Shown here: piece after piece, positions 6,317-7,337 of the stretch | How the letters are laid out: the number at the start of each line of letters is the position of its first letter | Numbering within the stretch: position 1 is the stretch's first letter | NCBI GenBank assembly: GCA_937858235.1 | Contig: CALLZZ010000076.1 | Location: 1-7,337, forward strand | DNA length: 7,337 bases | Source of the DNA: an uncultured Clostridia bacterium | Lineage (GTDB): Bacteria; Bacillota; Clostridia; Oscillospirales; Oscillospiraceae | Direction: 5' to 3' | Made by a program: the position numbers and the translations under genes | Notes under the pieces: model-generated | What the model saw: the letters and a program-made list of their open reading frames with translations, nothing else | What the model was told of the DNA's origin: nothing | Database searches by the model: none

Positions 6317-6339
6317 GTTGTAATTGCAACAGAGTGCGT
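6306..6339. promoter_or_regulatory. Imperfect nested dyad over the cupin -35 position, candidate operator
   Basis: Outer arms ACGCA (6306-6310) and TGCGT (6335-6339) enclose inner arms GTTG (6317-6320) and CAAC (6327-6330), with spacers of 6 and 4 bases. The element covers the weak -35 position of the cupin promoter, where either an activator or a repressor would act. No regulator gene lies next to it in the window. Confidence 0.4.
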
Positions 6340-6423
6340 TTTATCATACATGCTTACCGTAGTGAATGGCGCTTTTGGGACAAACCTGCCGAAAATTTGT
6401 GCATTGATGGCATAATGCGGTGT

Positions 6424-6507
6424 TTATATCGGCTTTTTAGTTCTCCCGCTGGTGGTTAACGTCAGGCGGTTGCCACAGTGAGCGCAGTGGATATCAAGAG
6501 ATTTTGT
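6424..6507 (-). pseudogene. Possible remnant of a serine-recombinase zinc ribbon
   Basis: Between the activator gene and the cupin promoter, one minus-strand frame reads CAHCGNRLTLTTSGRTKKP before a TAA at 6424-6426. The CxxCGxRLTLTT pattern resembles the first knuckle of the zinc beta-ribbon of large serine recombinases. Only about 20 residues match, there is no second CxxC, no start codon and no catalytic domain. It may be a fossil of a departed mobile element or a chance similarity. Nothing else recognisable lies in the 6340-6508 gap. Confidence 0.28.
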
Positions 6508-6508
6508 T

Positions 6509-7303
6509 CTACACTTTTTCAGCATTCTGCATGCCGATTAAAGCAGCTCCGATCGCACCATTGAACTGTGGGTAATTTGCTTTATAAATATCACACATCA
6601 ACTCATCCTCCAGCGCCAGCCGCAGTGCATCATTTTCCGCGCCACCTCCGGTCATCATCACATTACCATCCGATTTATATTTGCGCGCCAGTTTGGCAAT
6701 ACGGTTTGCCATGGAAATGTGCATGCCGGCAAGGATATCATTCCGGCTCTTCTTTTGAGCAAGGAGGGAGATCACTTCCGTCTGAGCAAAAACGGCACAG
6801 GTGCTGTTGATTTGACATGGATCAGTACTCTCCTTCGCAAGCGAAGCAATCTGATCGATTGTGGTCTCCAGAAGATCTGCCACAACCTCCAGGAACTTTC
6901 CTGTTCCGGCTGCGCATTTATCATTCATCGTGAAATTTACGATATGCCCATCTGGGCCAAGGCTGATGATCTTGCTGTCCTGACCTCCGATATCAATAAT
7001 CAGACGCGGGTATACGTTCTCGGGGGCCGTCAGTTGTACACCACATGCGTGGGCGGTGATTTCTGAAATTGTGGCGTCTGCGATGCCAATGCTGCGCCGG
7101 CTGTATCCGGTTGCGGTAATTACGGAAATATCATTGCGTGTTATACCTGCATCTGCATAAAGTTTTTCAAGCAGCTTCGCCGCAGTTTCTTCGCAGTCGA
7201 TTCCAGTCGGAAGGAGTTCCGCGCCCAAAACGCGGTTATCCTTTATCAATGCCGCTTTCAGGTAAGTCGACCCGGCATCCAATCCCACATAATAATTTCC
7301 CAT
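6509..7303 (-). CDS. 2-hydroxyacyl-CoA dehydratase activator (BcrAD/BadFG-type ATPase)
   Basis: An activase of the HgdC/FldI/LcdC type. The homodimer holds one [4Fe-4S] cluster and uses ATP to push a low-potential electron from ferredoxin or flavodoxin into a 2-hydroxyacyl-CoA dehydratase, as in amino-acid fermentation. The ASKHA ATPase elements are visible: GLDAGSTYLKAAL (7-19), DIGGQDSK (104-111) and MMTGGGAEN (217-224). The cluster ligands are Cys130 in NDKCAAGTGKFLEV and Cys169 in NSTCAVFAQTEVISLL. At 264 residues it has the normal length for stand-alone activators. The ATG at 7301-7303 has AGGAGAT about 6 bases upstream, overlapping the end of the gene before it. The substrate of the partner dehydratase cannot be told from this gene. 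The protein is cytoplasmic and oxygen-sensitive, pointing to an obligate anaerobe. Confidence 0.94.
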   Translation of the reverse strand: MGNYYVGLDAGSTYLKAALIKDNRVLGAELLPTGIDCEETAAKLLEKLYADAGITRNDISVITATGYSRRSIGIADATISEITAHACGVQLTAPENVYPRLIIDIGGQDSKIISLGPDGHIVNFTMNDKCAAGTGKFLEVVADLLETTIDQIASLAKESTDPCQINSTCAVFAQTEVISLLAQKKSRNDILAGMHISMANRIAKLARKYKSDGNVMMTGGGAENDALRLALEDELMCDIYKANYPQFNGAIGAALIGMQNAEKV

Positions 7304-7307
7304 GTAT

Positions 7308-7337
7308 TTATCTCCTTTGCTCTATCAATTCAACAAA
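7308..7337 (-). CDS. C-terminal end of an upstream gene, possibly a dehydratase subunit
   Basis: One minus-strand frame reads FVELIEQRR and stops at TAA (7308-7310), 4 bases before the activator ATG, with the Shine-Dalgarno inside it. Dehydratase subunits of the HgdB/FldB family often end in a similar ...AFVEML-type helix and sit next to activators, so that is the best guess. Nine residues are too few to be sure, and another frame here also ends (LLN then TGA). Confidence 0.35.
   Translation of the reverse strand, partial: FVELIEQRR

Noticed and set aside
5870..7337. Other half of the interrupted phage tail gene on the far side of the defence operon
   Set aside because: I looked for phage-like coding to see whether the operon was inserted into the tail gene. 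The right side holds only host metabolism, so a simple insertion into that gene is not supported.

Overview
The window looks like chromosome of an anaerobic low-GC Gram-positive bacterium, most likely a gut Clostridia member. The evidence is an oxygen-sensitive 2-hydroxyacyl-CoA dehydratase activator, strong Shine-Dalgarno sequences (AGGAGG, GGAGG), TTGACA/TATAAT promoters, and Firmicutes-type prophage tail genes. All genes I support lie on the minus strand, so transcription runs from high to low coordinates.

Right part (7337 to 5920): the last codons of an upstream gene, then the dehydratase activator (6509-7303), a short non-coding stretch with a possible recombinase zinc-ribbon scrap, and a small cupin gene (5920-6234). 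The cupin gene has its own extended -10 promoter and an imperfect dyad over the -35 position. This part appears to be ordinary host metabolism.

Middle (5870 to 5360): about 500 bp without a credible gene but dense in structure. It holds nine copies of a 13-bp core, CGTTTGTYGRGTG (seven in one orientation, two inverted), with many spacings close to whole helical turns. Between the copies sit two hairpins whose irregular positions become U.G pairs only in minus-strand RNA, each followed by a T-run. It resembles an iteron or operator array, or the end of a mobile element; I cannot name it.

Left-centre (5359 to 820): a textbook sigma-A promoter (TTGACA, 17 bp, TATAAT) drives a tight operon: small helix-turn-helix regulator, C5-cytosine DNA methyltransferase, McrB-like GTPase and McrC. 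Neighbouring genes overlap by 8 bp or are 2-3 bp apart. The layout resembles LlaJI-type restriction-modification, in which a McrBC-like nuclease is paired with cognate m5C methylation. McrB carries a long N-terminal region that includes a probable PUA/EVE-like base-reading domain.

Left end (868 to 1): McrC is cut after about 173 residues, losing its nuclease half, and runs directly into a 5'-truncated phage tail-fibre-like gene followed by a second phage tail gene that leaves the window. The join at about 855-870 is either a real deletion or recombination between a defence operon and a prophage, or an assembly chimera. If real, the methyltransferase probably survives as an orphan while restriction is lost.
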